Position numbers and translations under genes: made by a program. From Bacteroidota bacterium (GTDB lineage: Bacteria > Bacteroidota > Bacteroidia > Bacteroidales > Prolixibacteraceae), in the NCBI GenBank assembly GCA_023412195.1, contig JAEYNZ010000115.1, forward strand, positions 1 through 43,875: a stretch of DNA of 43,875 nucleotides, written 5' to 3'. Positions 16,823 to 25,882 of the stretch are shown here, piece by piece (position 1 is the first letter of the stretch; each line of letters starts with the position of its first letter). The notes beneath the pieces were generated by a model that had not been told where the DNA came from, searched no databases, and saw only the letters and a list, made by a program, of their open reading frames with translations.

Positions 16823-18007
16823 TCATTCTGATTTGGCTGAAACTACACATCGGAACCCCAGATGTGACATACCCGTATCCTCTGTGCTTTTCATTCTTGC
16901 TGCCGCCCTGTATCCTGAGCAATAGGAGTCATTGCAAAGGAAAGAACCGCCTCTGATTACTCTTTTTCGTGCATTGGGTTCCATCGGATCATAACTTGAA
17001 TCAGGCCCCTTTGGGTTATCAGCTACTGTTTCAGGCTCAAAAGTTTTGTAATAATCATGATGGTATAGATCAGCACACCACTCCCACACATTTCCCGCCA
17101 TATCGTACAGTCCAAATTTATTAGGCTGAAATTGCATAACAGGAGCAAGGAGTTCAAACCCATCCAGGCGCGAATTCATAACAGGGAAGTTACCCTCCCA
17201 GCTGTTTGCCTTAGGCTTTCCTTCATGTATAGGCTGATTGCCCCAGGGGTAAATATAATCATCATGTCCGCCCCGTGCTGCATATTCATATTCCGCTTCG
17301 GTGGGCAGCCTCTTGCCAGCCCATTGGGCATAAGCACTGGCATCTACCCAGCTCACATGTACAACAGGATAATTTTCCAATCCTTCTATACTGCTTCCCG
17401 GGCCGTGGGGTTGCTTCCAGTTGGCTCCTTGCACCCAGCTCCACCATTGGGATACATCGTTCAATTCTACCTGGTGTGAGGGAGGGTTAAATACGAGAGA
17501 TGCAGGCAGCAGCAGGCTGTCATCAGGTTTAGGGGTACCCGGTGGCAGTTGTTTTTTTAGTTCGTTCCAGTCAATATTTTTTTCAGCTGTTGTAATGTAA
17601 CCCGTTTCTTCCACAAATTTCTGAAACTGTGCATTGGTAACCGAATGAGTATCCATATAAAATGCATCAACCTTTACTCTGTGTACCGGGTATTCATCAG
17701 CACGCGCAAACTGGGGATCGCGTGCTCCCATGTTAAATACACCTCCGGGTATATAAAGCATGTTTTCAACTGAAGGAAAGGAATTATGAGGTAATTGCTG
17801 AATAGTATCTGTTGAAGGTAATCCGCTGTTTCCAGGAGTGGTGGTGTGCCTTTCAGGTACTGTCGGAGCACAGCAGGCGGCGGCAGCATTTTCTGATTTT
17901 GAAGTATCTGATGATTTCCTTTTCTCTTGTGAACTGCAGGATAAGAGGGCAACAGATACAACTCCGGCCACCAGTAAATCTTTTCTCAGATGAATTTTAA
18001 GTTGCAT
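16823..18007 (-). CDS. Lipoprotein formylglycine-generating enzyme (FGE-sulfatase family)
   Basis: This 394-aa protein begins with a lipoprotein signal peptide (VSVALLSC, Cys24) and a ~60-residue low-complexity linker containing CC at 45-46. The FGE-sulfatase fold follows from about residue 82 (MLYIPGGVFNMG). Most Bacteroidota members of this superfamily lack the catalytic cysteines. This one has C358 and C363 in RGGSFLCNDSYCSGYR, the spacing of the redox cysteines that bind copper in true FGEs. It should convert a sulfatase active-site Cys to formylglycine, apparently outside the cytoplasm. No sulfatase gene is in the window. It is the last of three minus-strand genes (ThuA, small membrane protein, FGE). 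Confidence 0.88.
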   Translation of the reverse strand: MQLKIHLRKDLLVAGVVSVALLSCSSQEKRKSSDTSKSENAAAACCAPTVPERHTTTPGNSGLPSTDTIQQLPHNSFPSVENMLYIPGGVFNMGARDPQFARADEYPVHRVKVDAFYMDTHSVTNAQFQKFVEETGYITTAEKNIDWNELKKQLPPGTPKPDDSLLLPASLVFNPPSHQVELNDVSQWWSWVQGANWKQPHGPGSSIEGLENYPVVHVSWVDASAYAQWAGKRLPTEAEYEYAARGGHDDYIYPWGNQPIHEGKPKANSWEGNFPVMNSRLDGFELLAPVMQFQPNKFGLYDMAGNVWEWCADLYHHDYYKTFEPETVADNPKGPDSSYDPMEPNARKRVIRGGSFLCNDSYCSGYRAAARMKSTEDTGMSHLGFRCVVSAKSE

Positions 18008-18081
18008 TTTCCTAAACCATTGAATTAAAGATTATGTCCCTTGCCAGGCAAAAGAAGATATTCATAACGTGGACATACATA

Positions 18082-18357
18082 TCAGCTGTTTAAGTTTTCT
18101 TCTGCTGAAGGCTGTGACTTTTTAAACCAGTTCAGAGGGTTCAACTTCTTTTTATAGCGGGTAAAAAGTTCCTTGCCTACCAATAATCCCCCCGACCAGA
18201 ATACAATTTCCATCAGTATCAGGCTGGTGGTTGAAGCAATTACTTTTGTCCTGACGGGAAGCTGGGTAAGCGGAAAGATAAGTGTAGCGGCAAAGAATAC
18301 GCCTGAAAAGATCATTAAAAAAATACCCAGTTTTATTCTCCGGTTCTTTTGTTCCAT
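18082..18357 (-). CDS. Small two-helix membrane protein (transporter-suffix type)
   Basis: This 91-aa protein has two membrane helices (GIFLMIFSGVFFAATLIFPL and a helix ending FWSGGLLVG) and a basic C-terminal tail (KYKKKLNPLNWFKK by sense). It resembles the domain annotated elsewhere as transporter suffix, whose function is not known. It lies 74 nt upstream of the FGE gene on the same strand. Confidence 0.7.
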   Translation of the reverse strand: MEQKNRRIKLGIFLMIFSGVFFAATLIFPLTQLPVRTKVIASTTSLILMEIVFWSGGLLVGKELFTRYKKKLNPLNWFKKSQPSAEENLNS

Positions 18358-18456
18358 ATATTGTTCCCCCTTCTGACAGTAAAACTCAAAACCCGGGAAT
18401 ATGTTTGATCAGAAAAATATCCGCTGATGGATTTTTATATTTAAAACCTTCACATT

Positions 18457-19221
18457 TCAGTCCAATCTTTTTGCTGCCCAGTTGATTGCATTTTGGATGT
18501 GTTCTATGATTTTCTTATCCTGAAATGCTTCATGGGTATGTCCGAAGCCGGTATAGAATGAGCGCATACCATCAGTTTCCTGCCACCATATTATAGGATG
18601 GTCGCCCATTTTCCAATCGTCATTATCTGATTTCTTAATGGTGGATTCATCAAGCGTTGCCAGTACATTTACATTTGGCCGCGGATTTGAACGGAAAGTA
18701 TACCACTCATCGAAAGTGGTGTATGATTTCATCCCATCAAAAGGTTTCATGGCGGGATGGTCATGACTTTCAAAGACAACCGTTGCCTCCTGTGACGGCG
18801 GGTGAGATTTAAAATATGCACCAATAAGATTTCCGTAGAAAGGCCACTCATATTCAAAATCAGCTGCCGAATGGATGCCGACCATTCCACGCCCGCTTTT
18901 CATGAACCTCTCGAATGCAGCCTGCTGTTCATCATTTAATGCATCTCCCGAAGGATTCAGAAAGATAACTACGTCAGTATGTTGAAGCACTGCATCGTTA
19001 AATAAGGCCGGATCAGCAGTTGCGGTTACGATCCAGTTTTGCGAAGCACTTAAATCATAAAGCATTTTTATCCCTGTAGATAGTGACTCATGCCTGAATC
19101 CTGCTGTTTTAGAAAATACCAGCAGACGCGCAGGTGAATCAAATTCCGGTTTCTGTTCCTGGCCACACATAATGAATGAGAAAAAAATAAAAGTTTGAAT
19201 GAATAAAAGTTTGATTTTCAT
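18457..19221 (-). CDS. Secreted ThuA-domain protein
   Basis: This 254-aa protein has an N-terminal secretion signal and then a class I glutamine amidotransferase-like ThuA fold: LLVFSKTAGFRHES, DVVIFLNPSGDAL, GRGMVGIHSAADFEYEW and HPIIWWQETDGMRSFYTGFGHT. ThuA proteins were first linked to trehalose or disaccharide utilisation in rhizobia, but the secreted Bacteroidota versions have no proven activity. It leads the minus-strand group with the small membrane protein (99 nt) and the FGE. Family call is secure. Confidence 0.9.
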   Translation of the reverse strand: MKIKLLFIQTFIFFSFIMCGQEQKPEFDSPARLLVFSKTAGFRHESLSTGIKMLYDLSASQNWIVTATADPALFNDAVLQHTDVVIFLNPSGDALNDEQQAAFERFMKSGRGMVGIHSAADFEYEWPFYGNLIGAYFKSHPPSQEATVVFESHDHPAMKPFDGMKSYTTFDEWYTFRSNPRPNVNVLATLDESTIKKSDNDDWKMGDHPIIWWQETDGMRSFYTGFGHTHEAFQDKKIIEHIQNAINWAAKRLD

Positions 19222-19626
19222 GGATCTCTTTATTTATCAAAAGTATTTAAGTAAAAATAAAGATAAGGAAATATTGCTTTTCTCTGATTCAGTTGCGTTG
19301 AAAAATTAAAAAAGTGACAGTGTTTCTCACTTTGATGGGGAGAAATTCCACAACAATTGGTACATAATGAAGTATCAGGATGTTGGGTGTTATTAGCATG
19401 AATAGCTATTCATGCTGTTTAGTAAATAAAGCGGGTCTTGCGGATGAAGTTAAAGGATACTTAAATTTAATTCTGGCACAAATATGGCTTAACTCAATCT
19501 TATATTTCATGAGACTACAAATAAGAAGAACCAGATGTTTCTTTATAATTATAAAGGCAGCTAAAAAAATAACCCGAAGGTAAGATGCTGCAAATGGTTT
19601 TACCAATACGCCATGTTTAATATTTG

Positions 19627-19655
19627 AAACCCGGTAATTAAATTCACCGGGTTTT
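19627..19655 (+). terminator. Orphan intrinsic terminator
   Basis: AAACCCGGT (19627-19635) pairs perfectly with ACCGGGTTT (19646-19654) around a 10-nt loop and is followed by T. The stem's own A/T ends make it usable on both strands. No recognised gene precedes it on the plus strand, and on the minus strand it lies upstream of ThuA, so it is an orphan. Confidence 0.7.
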
Positions 19656-19710
19656 GTATTTATATAAATTGAATCATTGTTGTCCGGTAAAATTTTAAAA
19701 GCAATGAATT

Positions 19711-19854
19711 TTGAGATCTCTCACTTCGTCCGAGATGACAAATAGTTATTTATATATTTGGGAGGGGTAGGTTGGTGGATTCGCCGCCAACCTACCCTTC
19801 CCAAAACAATAGCTCTGAAAACACCGTCATTGGTAACGTAGGGAGAAATCTCAA
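19711..19854. repeat. Interspersed palindromic element, copy 2, with internal hairpin
   Basis: It begins TTGAGATCTCTCACTTCGT and ends GGGAGAAATCTCAA, the reverse complement arrangement of copy 1 (3932-4020). It carries extra internal sequence: a 22-bp hairpin, left arm 19758-19779, loop ATTCG, right arm 19785-19806. The only two non-Watson-Crick positions in the stem are G-T pairs, so it would be continuous in RNA. Confidence 0.75.
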
Positions 19855-19965
19855 TTATTAACCGCACACTAATGAAATTGAATACATCATATTATAAACG
19901 GATTTGATAACTATCATAATAAAGTTCATCCTGAACATTTTTTTTCGTTATATATTTAACTCGCT

Positions 19966-19973
19966 TATCTTTG
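19966..19973 (+). promoter_or_regulatory. Bacteroidota -7 element (TATCTTTG) for the M48 gene
   Basis: TATCTTTG fits the TAnnTTTG -7 consensus of the Bacteroidota housekeeping sigma factor. A TTCG-type -33 region lies 18 bp upstream (19944-19947). Transcription would start near 19980, which rules out the TTG codon at 19971 and supports the ATG at 19998. Confidence 0.6.
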
Positions 19974-19997
19974 TACCTTAATGAAAAAGGGGATACG

Positions 19998-21236
19998 ATG
20001 CAGGATTATGTATTTATTGCAATCTTATTAATTCTTATTTTTGACTTTCTGTTTGAAAACTACCTCGAATACCTGAATATCAGCAGGATGGGAAAGAATC
20101 TGCCTGAAGAACTGGAGGGTATATATGATGAGGAGAAGTATACCCGTCAGCAATCTTATCAAAAAGAAAATCACAGGTTCGGTATGGTATCCGGTAGTTT
20201 GAGTTTTCTGATTGTGCTCGGAATGATTATATTCTATGGGTTTGCTTTTGTCGACAGGATCGTGTGGCAGATCACCTCTAACCAGGTATTGGCTTCTCTG
20301 CTGTTTTTTGGTATCATTATGTTTGCCTCTGCAATCATACAAATTCCTTTTTCAGTTTATGAAACTTTCGTGATAGAAGAAAAATACGGGTTCAATAAGA
20401 CCACACCCAAAATTTTCGTTCTTGACCAGATTAAGAGTCTGCTTCTTGGGGCAATCATTGGGGGGGGCCTGTTGGCTCTCATTGTATTTATTTACCATCT
20501 GACTCAAGGCATGTTCTGGATATATGCATGGATAGCAGTGGCCTTGTTCAGCATTTTTATGACCATGTTCTACTCCAACCTGATCGTGCCACTTTTCAAT
20601 AAACAAACACTGCTGAAAGAAGGAGAACTTCGTAATGCCATCCAGCAGTTTGCTGATAAAGTAGGTTTCAGGCTCAATAACATTTATGTGATCAACGGAT
20701 CGAAACGTTCAGCTAAGGCAAATGCATACTTTACCGGATTCGGCAGAAAAAAGAGGATCGTCCTTTACGATACGCTGATCGATGAAATGGAAAAAGATGA
20801 AATCGTTGCAGTACTTGCACATGAAATAGGCCACTATAAAAAGAAGCACGTTACACAGGGGCTGCTTATATCCTTATTGCATACCGGAGTTGTATTCTTC
20901 CTTTTATCCTTGTTCATAAACAGTTCCAGTCTTAGCAAAGCGCTAGGGGTGGAAGAACCAAACTTCCATATCGGGCTTGTAGCTTTTGCACTGCTGTATT
21001 CTCCGGTTTCTTTCTTACTGGGAATAATAATGAACAGGCTTTCCCGCAAAAATGAGTACCAGGCTGATGCATATGCTGCATTACATTTTAAGGCAAATGC
21101 ACTGGGGGCAGCATTAAAAAAACTTACCCGGCGAAACCTGAGCAACCTTACACCACATCCATTATATGTTTTCTTTAACTATTCCCATCCTCCCTTGTTA
21201 CAACGTTTAAATCACCTGAAGAAGTATCAAAAATGA
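19998..21236 (+). CDS. M48 (Ste24/CAAX protease-like) membrane metalloprotease
   Basis: This 412-aa integral membrane protease has several N-terminal helices, then zinc ligands H275 and H279 with catalytic E276 (HEIGH), two more helices and the third ligand E353 in NEYQADAYA. Length and domain order match Ste24-type M48A peptidases. Bacterial members are thought to serve membrane-protein quality control or peptide processing; no prenylated substrate is implied. The ATG at 19998 is chosen over TTG at 19971 because of the promoter position. It is followed 57 nt later by cinA. Confidence 0.92.
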   Translation: MQDYVFIAILLILIFDFLFENYLEYLNISRMGKNLPEELEGIYDEEKYTRQQSYQKENHRFGMVSGSLSFLIVLGMIIFYGFAFVDRIVWQITSNQVLASLLFFGIIMFASAIIQIPFSVYETFVIEEKYGFNKTTPKIFVLDQIKSLLLGAIIGGGLLALIVFIYHLTQGMFWIYAWIAVALFSIFMTMFYSNLIVPLFNKQTLLKEGELRNAIQQFADKVGFRLNNIYVINGSKRSAKANAYFTGFGRKKRIVLYDTLIDEMEKDEIVAVLAHEIGHYKKKHVTQGLLISLLHTGVVFFLLSLFINSSSLSKALGVEEPNFHIGLVAFALLYSPVSFLLGIIMNRLSRKNEYQADAYAALHFKANALGAALKKLTRRNLSNLTPHPLYVFFNYSHPPLLQRLNHLKKYQK

Positions 21237-21293
21237 GATGTAAAGTCTCCTGTTGATTCTGATGGCATTAGAACTCTGACTTTATCGTAAATT

Positions 21294-22547
21294 ATGAAAG
21301 CTGAAATCATTACCATAGGCGATGAAATCCTGATCGGACAAATTATCGATACAAACTCTGCATGGATAGCTGAACAATTTAACATGGCAGGTATTGAAAT
21401 TTACCGCATTACTTCGGTTCATGATGATGCAGTTCAAATATCCGAAGCCATGGCAGGTGCTGCAGAAAAAGTGGAACTTGTAATTCTGACAGGGGGATTG
21501 GGCCCTACAAAGGATGATATTACCAAGCAGGCCCTTTGTCAGTTCTTTAACACCAGGCTGGTGTTTCATGAGCCTACATTCGAACACGTAAAGCAGCTGT
21601 TTAAAAACCGCAATATCGACCTGAACAGGCTCAACAGGGACCAGGCTCTGGTGCCTGAAAATTGTACGGTATTGCCAAATTCTACCGGTACTGCTCCCGG
21701 ATTGTGGATTGAAAAGGATCATACTGTTTTTGTTTCTGTCCCGGGTGTTCCATTTGAAATGAAGCATCTTATAGAAACCCAGGTTCTGCCGCGCATTAAA
21801 GGCACCAAAAGCAGCAGTTCTATATATCATCTGACATTGCTGACGCAGGGGCTTCCCGAATCAGTTCTTGCTGAAATCATTGAACATTGGGAAACTGCTC
21901 TCCCGAATAATATTAAGCTGGCATACCTTCCCAGTCCCCTGGGGGTGCGGCTGAGGTTATCGGCAACCGGCTACAATTCTGAGATCCTGAAAAAGCAGGT
22001 TGAAACTGAAGCAGAAAAATTAAAGCTGCTTATCCCGGATCATTTATATGGAACGGGATCTGAAACTCTGGCAGAAGTTGTTGGAAAACTCTTGTTGCAT
22101 AAAAACATGTCCTTATCGGTGGCAGAAAGCTGCACCGGCGGGTTCATTTCTCACCTGGTTACTTCTGTTGCCGGAAGTTCTGCATGGTATAAAGGAGGGA
22201 TTATTGCCTACAGCAATGAAGTAAAGAAGAACCTCCTTAAGGTTTCCCCTGACGATATAAATGATTATGGTGCTGTCAGCGAACAGGTGGTAACACAGAT
22301 GGCTTTGGGTGTTAAAGAGCTGCTTGGCACAGACTACTCTATAGCAACATCAGGAATAGCCGGCCCGGGCGGAGGAAGTGAAGAGAAACCAGTTGGCACG
22401 GTATGGATTGCTATATCTGGTCCCGGATTTTCTATTGCAGAAAAGATCATTTTCGGCGACAACAGGGAACGGAACATTATACGCTCAGGCCAGACTGCCC
22501 TGTACATGTTGCGAAGAATCCTGGTTAAGCAACAACCTGCCTCCTAA
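21294..22547 (+). CDS. cinA: CinA family nicotinamide-nucleotide amidohydrolase
   Basis: This 417-aa two-domain protein has an N-terminal MoaB/COG1058 domain (residues 1-165, AEIITIGDEILIGQIIDTNS, VILTGGLGPTKDD) and a C-terminal PncC amidase domain (about 255-415, VAESCTGGFISH, TSGIAGPGGGSEEKPVGTVW). It recycles NMN to nicotinate mononucleotide and removes damaged pyridine nucleotides in the cytosol. Length is as expected. Probably cotranscribed with the M48 gene. Confidence 0.96.
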   Translation: MKAEIITIGDEILIGQIIDTNSAWIAEQFNMAGIEIYRITSVHDDAVQISEAMAGAAEKVELVILTGGLGPTKDDITKQALCQFFNTRLVFHEPTFEHVKQLFKNRNIDLNRLNRDQALVPENCTVLPNSTGTAPGLWIEKDHTVFVSVPGVPFEMKHLIETQVLPRIKGTKSSSSIYHLTLLTQGLPESVLAEIIEHWETALPNNIKLAYLPSPLGVRLRLSATGYNSEILKKQVETEAEKLKLLIPDHLYGTGSETLAEVVGKLLLHKNMSLSVAESCTGGFISHLVTSVAGSSAWYKGGIIAYSNEVKKNLLKVSPDDINDYGAVSEQVVTQMALGVKELLGTDYSIATSGIAGPGGGSEEKPVGTVWIAISGPGFSIAEKIIFGDNRERNIIRSGQTALYMLRRILVKQQPAS

Positions 22548-22633
22548 AGGCAAACAGGGTGCAGCTGCATCGTAAACCTATTTGATAAATAACTCTTTAA
22601 CAAATATTACAGTTATTTTCAACCTGTTTTCCT

Positions 22634-22641
22634 TAATTTTG
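22634..22641 (+). promoter_or_regulatory. Possible -7 element (TAATTTTG) for the AsmA-like gene
   Basis: TAATTTTG matches TAnnTTTG and lies 56 nt before the start codon. The -33 region is weak, so confidence is modest. Confidence 0.4.
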
Positions 22642-22697
22642 AAGAAAAGAAAAGAATTGGCCTTTCAATTGATATGATTACCAAAAAGAAATAAAGC

Positions 22698-25166
22698 ATG
22701 AAAAAAACATTAATAATTATCGGGATCGTCATTGTAGCTCTTGTTGGTTTACTGGCAGTTATCCCACTATTTTTCAAACAAACGCTGATTGATAAAGCGA
22801 AAACAACAATAAACAGGAATGTTAATGCCACTGTTGAATTCGATGATCTGAAATTGTCGCTGTTGCGCAATTTTCCCAACCTTACAGTAGAATTGACTGA
22901 TGTTTCTGTTACAGGAATTGACGAATTCAGGCAGGATACCCTGCTGGCGGTTCCGTCACTACGTACTAAAATGTCGCTTGCACAACTGTTTAGCAAAGAG
23001 ACTATGGGTATTGAAGAAATTATCCTCGACAGGCCGCAATTGAAACTCGTTGTTGGAAAAACCGGAAATGTTAACTGGGATATTGCCAAAGAAAGCAGCA
23101 CTGCAGCAGAAGAGTCAGAAAGCGAAAGTCTTGACCTGAACCTTGAAAAAATTGAAATTTCAGGTGCACGATTTATATACGATGACAGGGAGATTGATAT
23201 GCTGCTGAACCTAACAGGAATTGATGTCAGCATTTCGGGAGAGATGTACGGTAGTGCTGCTGAACTTCAGGCTGACGGAAAGATCGACCGGTTCAACCTG
23301 GCATATGAAGGTACAAGCTATATTTCCAATGTTTCGCTTGAAACACAAACCCTGCTTGAAATCGACTATGATAAAATGGATATCGCTATACGTGAGAACG
23401 AGCTATTGGTGAACCGCCTTCCGCTTGAATTAACCGGGTTAATCCAAATGCCTTCCGACACCATGTATTTTGATCTTTCACTGAAAACAAAACAATCGGG
23501 ATTTGATAATTTTCTTGCACTGATACCTCCTGATTATGAACATTATCTTGAAGGGTTCCAGACAAGTGGGACTGCTTCCATTGCCGGATCAGTAAAAGGG
23601 TTTTATTTTGGCGAGGAATATCCTGCGTTTCAGTTGAAAATGGATGTTGCGGATGGCAGGCTGCATTATACCGAGCTCCCTGAAGAAATCAGGAATATTT
23701 CAGCCGATATTGCCATTATGAAGCCACAGGGTGTGCTTGATTCCACCCGTGTGGATATCAGCCGGGCACACGCAGAAGTAAAAAACAGTCCTGTTGATTT
23801 ATCCCTCCGGCTCCGGAACCTTGTTTCTGATCCGCATTTTGACGGGGCATTTAAGGGGAAGGTGAACCTGACTGAACTGAAGGACGCCCTTCCGCTCGAT
23901 TCAGTAAATATGTCGGGGGTTATCGATGCGAACCTGCTTGCAAGGGGGAGGTATTCAGCCATTGAAAATGAAGATTATGGCAACATACAATCGGACGGAA
24001 CAGTACTGCTTTCAGGCTTCGTGTTTGAATCAGCTGATCTTTCCCAAAAGGTAGAAATTCCTGACGGGCAGCTTGATTTCAGTCCGAAGGCAATCAGCCT
24101 GAAGGGTTTGAACATGAAAATAGGCCAAAGCGACTTTATGCTGGCAGGGCAGGTGACAAATTACCTGAATTACATTTTTAAGGAAGGGATACTTGCCGGT
24201 AACATGCAGTTGAATTCTTCGCTTGTTAACATGAATGAGCTCATGAGGCTTTCAATTGATGAAGAACCGGATACTGCAAGTACCGATGAAGCAGTTGCCT
24301 TTGACATTCCAAAGAATATCGATTTTACATTCAATTCAAATATACGCCAGCTAGTTTTTGACAGGGTTCCTATTACCAATGTCAAAGGTCTGATTACTGC
24401 GCGCGATGAAAAACTGGTGCTTGACAATCTGAATATGGCAACACTTGGCGGAGAAATAAACATGACAGGTTCTTATCAGAATACAGCAGAAAACCAGCCA
24501 CTGTTCGATTTCGGATTCAATGTAAAGAAAGTTGATATTCCCCAGGCATTCCAGACCATATCAGGCCTACGGAAAATATTTCCTATAGCAGGAAACAGTC
24601 AGGGCAAGCTTAGCTCTGATCTTAAGATGCGGGGACAACTTGATCAGGGATTTAACCTGATTCCCCCCACGGTGAACGGCAGTGGAAGGGTATCTACTGA
24701 AGGAGTGCAGATTATTGATTCGCCGATTTTCGGACAACTCAAAAGTATTTTAAATGCTGAAAGACTTAGAGATGTGAAGGTGGATGACTTTAGTGCTAAT
24801 ATTGAAATCAGGAATGGAGCAATTTCCCTTGACCCATTTAAAACAAGGATAGCAGGCCAGGAAACAACGTTGGCAGGCAGCCTTAATATCCAGAATATTT
24901 TGAACATGAGGATGGACTTTAATGTGGAAAGAGATGCCTTCGGACCTGATATCCAAAAAATCCTTAATGTACTTCCGGGACAGGAAAGGATTCAGTTGAT
25001 CCCCGCTGCGGTTGTATTAAATGGCCCGGTAAATAAGCCAGATGTAAATATTGATCTGGAAGATACACGGAAGTATATTGTGGAGGAGGTAAAAAAATCT
25101 TCTAAAGAGGAACTTCAGAAGTCAATTAATAAACTGGGGGAAGGGCTAAAAAATATATTAAAGTAA
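22698..25166 (+). CDS. AsmA-family protein (bridge-like lipid transport family)
   Basis: This 822-aa protein has one N-terminal membrane anchor (LIIIGIVIVALVGLLAVIPL) and a long beta-rich periplasmic body. The N-terminal AsmA signature is VNATVEFDDLKLSLLRNFPNL, and the C-terminal AsmA part ends NVLPGQERIQLIPAAVVLNGPVNKP by segments. Related AsmA/TamB-like proteins span the periplasm and move phospholipids between the membranes. A short low-complexity acidic/serine stretch (about 134-147) separates the first subdomains. It stands alone downstream of cinA. Confidence 0.9.
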   Translation: MKKTLIIIGIVIVALVGLLAVIPLFFKQTLIDKAKTTINRNVNATVEFDDLKLSLLRNFPNLTVELTDVSVTGIDEFRQDTLLAVPSLRTKMSLAQLFSKETMGIEEIILDRPQLKLVVGKTGNVNWDIAKESSTAAEESESESLDLNLEKIEISGARFIYDDREIDMLLNLTGIDVSISGEMYGSAAELQADGKIDRFNLAYEGTSYISNVSLETQTLLEIDYDKMDIAIRENELLVNRLPLELTGLIQMPSDTMYFDLSLKTKQSGFDNFLALIPPDYEHYLEGFQTSGTASIAGSVKGFYFGEEYPAFQLKMDVADGRLHYTELPEEIRNISADIAIMKPQGVLDSTRVDISRAHAEVKNSPVDLSLRLRNLVSDPHFDGAFKGKVNLTELKDALPLDSVNMSGVIDANLLARGRYSAIENEDYGNIQSDGTVLLSGFVFESADLSQKVEIPDGQLDFSPKAISLKGLNMKIGQSDFMLAGQVTNYLNYIFKEGILAGNMQLNSSLVNMNELMRLSIDEEPDTASTDEAVAFDIPKNIDFTFNSNIRQLVFDRVPITNVKGLITARDEKLVLDNLNMATLGGEINMTGSYQNTAENQPLFDFGFNVKKVDIPQAFQTISGLRKIFPIAGNSQGKLSSDLKMRGQLDQGFNLIPPTVNGSGRVSTEGVQIIDSPIFGQLKSILNAERLRDVKVDDFSANIEIRNGAISLDPFKTRIAGQETTLAGSLNIQNILNMRMDFNVERDAFGPDIQKILNVLPGQERIQLIPAAVVLNGPVNKPDVNIDLEDTRKYIVEEVKKSSKEELQKSINKLGEGLKNILK

Positions 25167-25174
25167 AAATTATA

Positions 25175-25354
25175 AAAGTAAAAAAGACCAGCCTTTTAGT
25201 TATTTCCGGAACAGAGTTATTTGCGAGAAGAATGAATTTCCAAATGGATTGGAATGAGTGAGAATTTCTGAGGGGACTTATTGGGAATTCATCTATATGT
25301 AATACTGTTTCCTTCTATAAATGGATGATATCATCCGGCTGACCTTTTTACTTT
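25175..25354. repeat. Inverted repeat between convergent genes
   Basis: Left arm 25175-25193 (AAAGTAAAAAAGACCAGCC) and right arm 25337-25354 are imperfect inverse copies, with two transitions and one indel. Just inside the right arm is a perfect 14-bp palindrome, GGATGATATCATCC (25323-25336). It fills the gap between the convergent AsmA-like and YciE/F genes and could terminate both transcripts. Confidence 0.5.
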
Positions 25355-25387
25355 GCTATCTATTTACTTTGCACTATAAAAGTTCTT

Positions 25388-25882
25388 CTATTTAATTGCT
25401 TCAGCATTTATTTCTTCAGCAATCTTTGATAGTTTCTTATCTGTTTCTTTTTCTTCTTTAAGTGTTTCTTCCATTAATTTTGCTGCATCCTTCAAATTCA
25501 GCATTTCAAGGTAGCGTACTACTGTACCGTAACCGGCAATTTCGTAATGCTCCACACGTTGTGCTGATGCAATAAGTCCTGCATCGAGAACGGAATCTGC
25601 TGCATCTTCCTTCATCATATCTTCACCTTCCTTAACCAGGCCTTTCATTGCCTTGCATTCTTCTCCTTTAATATCAACTTTGATATCTTTGGCAACTTGT
25701 TCCAGTCTTTTAATCTGATTCTTTGTCTGTTCAAGGTGTTGTTCAAAAGCTGTACGCAGCTTTTTATTTTTGGCTGATTTAGCCAATTTGGGAAGAGCAT
25801 TTGATACCTGATTTTCTGCGCTGTATAAATCTTTCAATTCATGCTCCAGAAGATCTTTTAAATCATTTAACTTATTCGCCAT
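25388..25882 (-). CDS. YciE/YciF-type ferritin-like protein (DUF892)
   Basis: This 164-aa all-helical protein has a four-helix ferritin-like pattern with carboxylate and histidine ligands in LKDLYSAENQ, AFEQHLEQT, RVEHYEIAGYG and EETLKEEKETDKKL. DUF892 proteins are di-iron ferritin-like stress proteins induced by envelope or osmotic stress in enterobacteria. It is lysine and glutamate rich and cytosolic. It is monocistronic, with 412 bp of upstream sequence. Confidence 0.92.
   Translation of the reverse strand: MANKLNDLKDLLEHELKDLYSAENQVSNALPKLAKSAKNKKLRTAFEQHLEQTKNQIKRLEQVAKDIKVDIKGEECKAMKGLVKEGEDMMKEDAADSVLDAGLIASAQRVEHYEIAGYGTVVRYLEMLNLKDAAKLMEETLKEEKETDKKLSKIAEEINAEAIK

Larger units (their letters stand above)
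19222..19997. other. 776-bp divergent intergenic region
   Basis: It holds a hairpin terminator (19627-19655), copy 2 of the palindromic element (19711-19854) with a long internal hairpin, and the promoter of the M48 gene (19966-19973). Between 19260 and 19620 two overlapping opposite ORFs of 66-67 codons occur, neither with supporting features. The terminator implies some plus-strand transcript begins upstream, so an unrecognised small RNA or short gene between about 19300 and 19620 is possible. Confidence 0.55.

Noticed and set aside
16823..18007. Non-catalytic GldK-like gliding lipoprotein
   Set aside because: GldK-type members lack the paired cysteines; C358 and C363 with the FGE spacing are present.
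19380..19606. Two overlapping opposite ORFs of 66-67 codons
   Set aside because: They occupy the same DNA on opposite strands, show no family features, and neither has a promoter or ribosome binding site that I can see.
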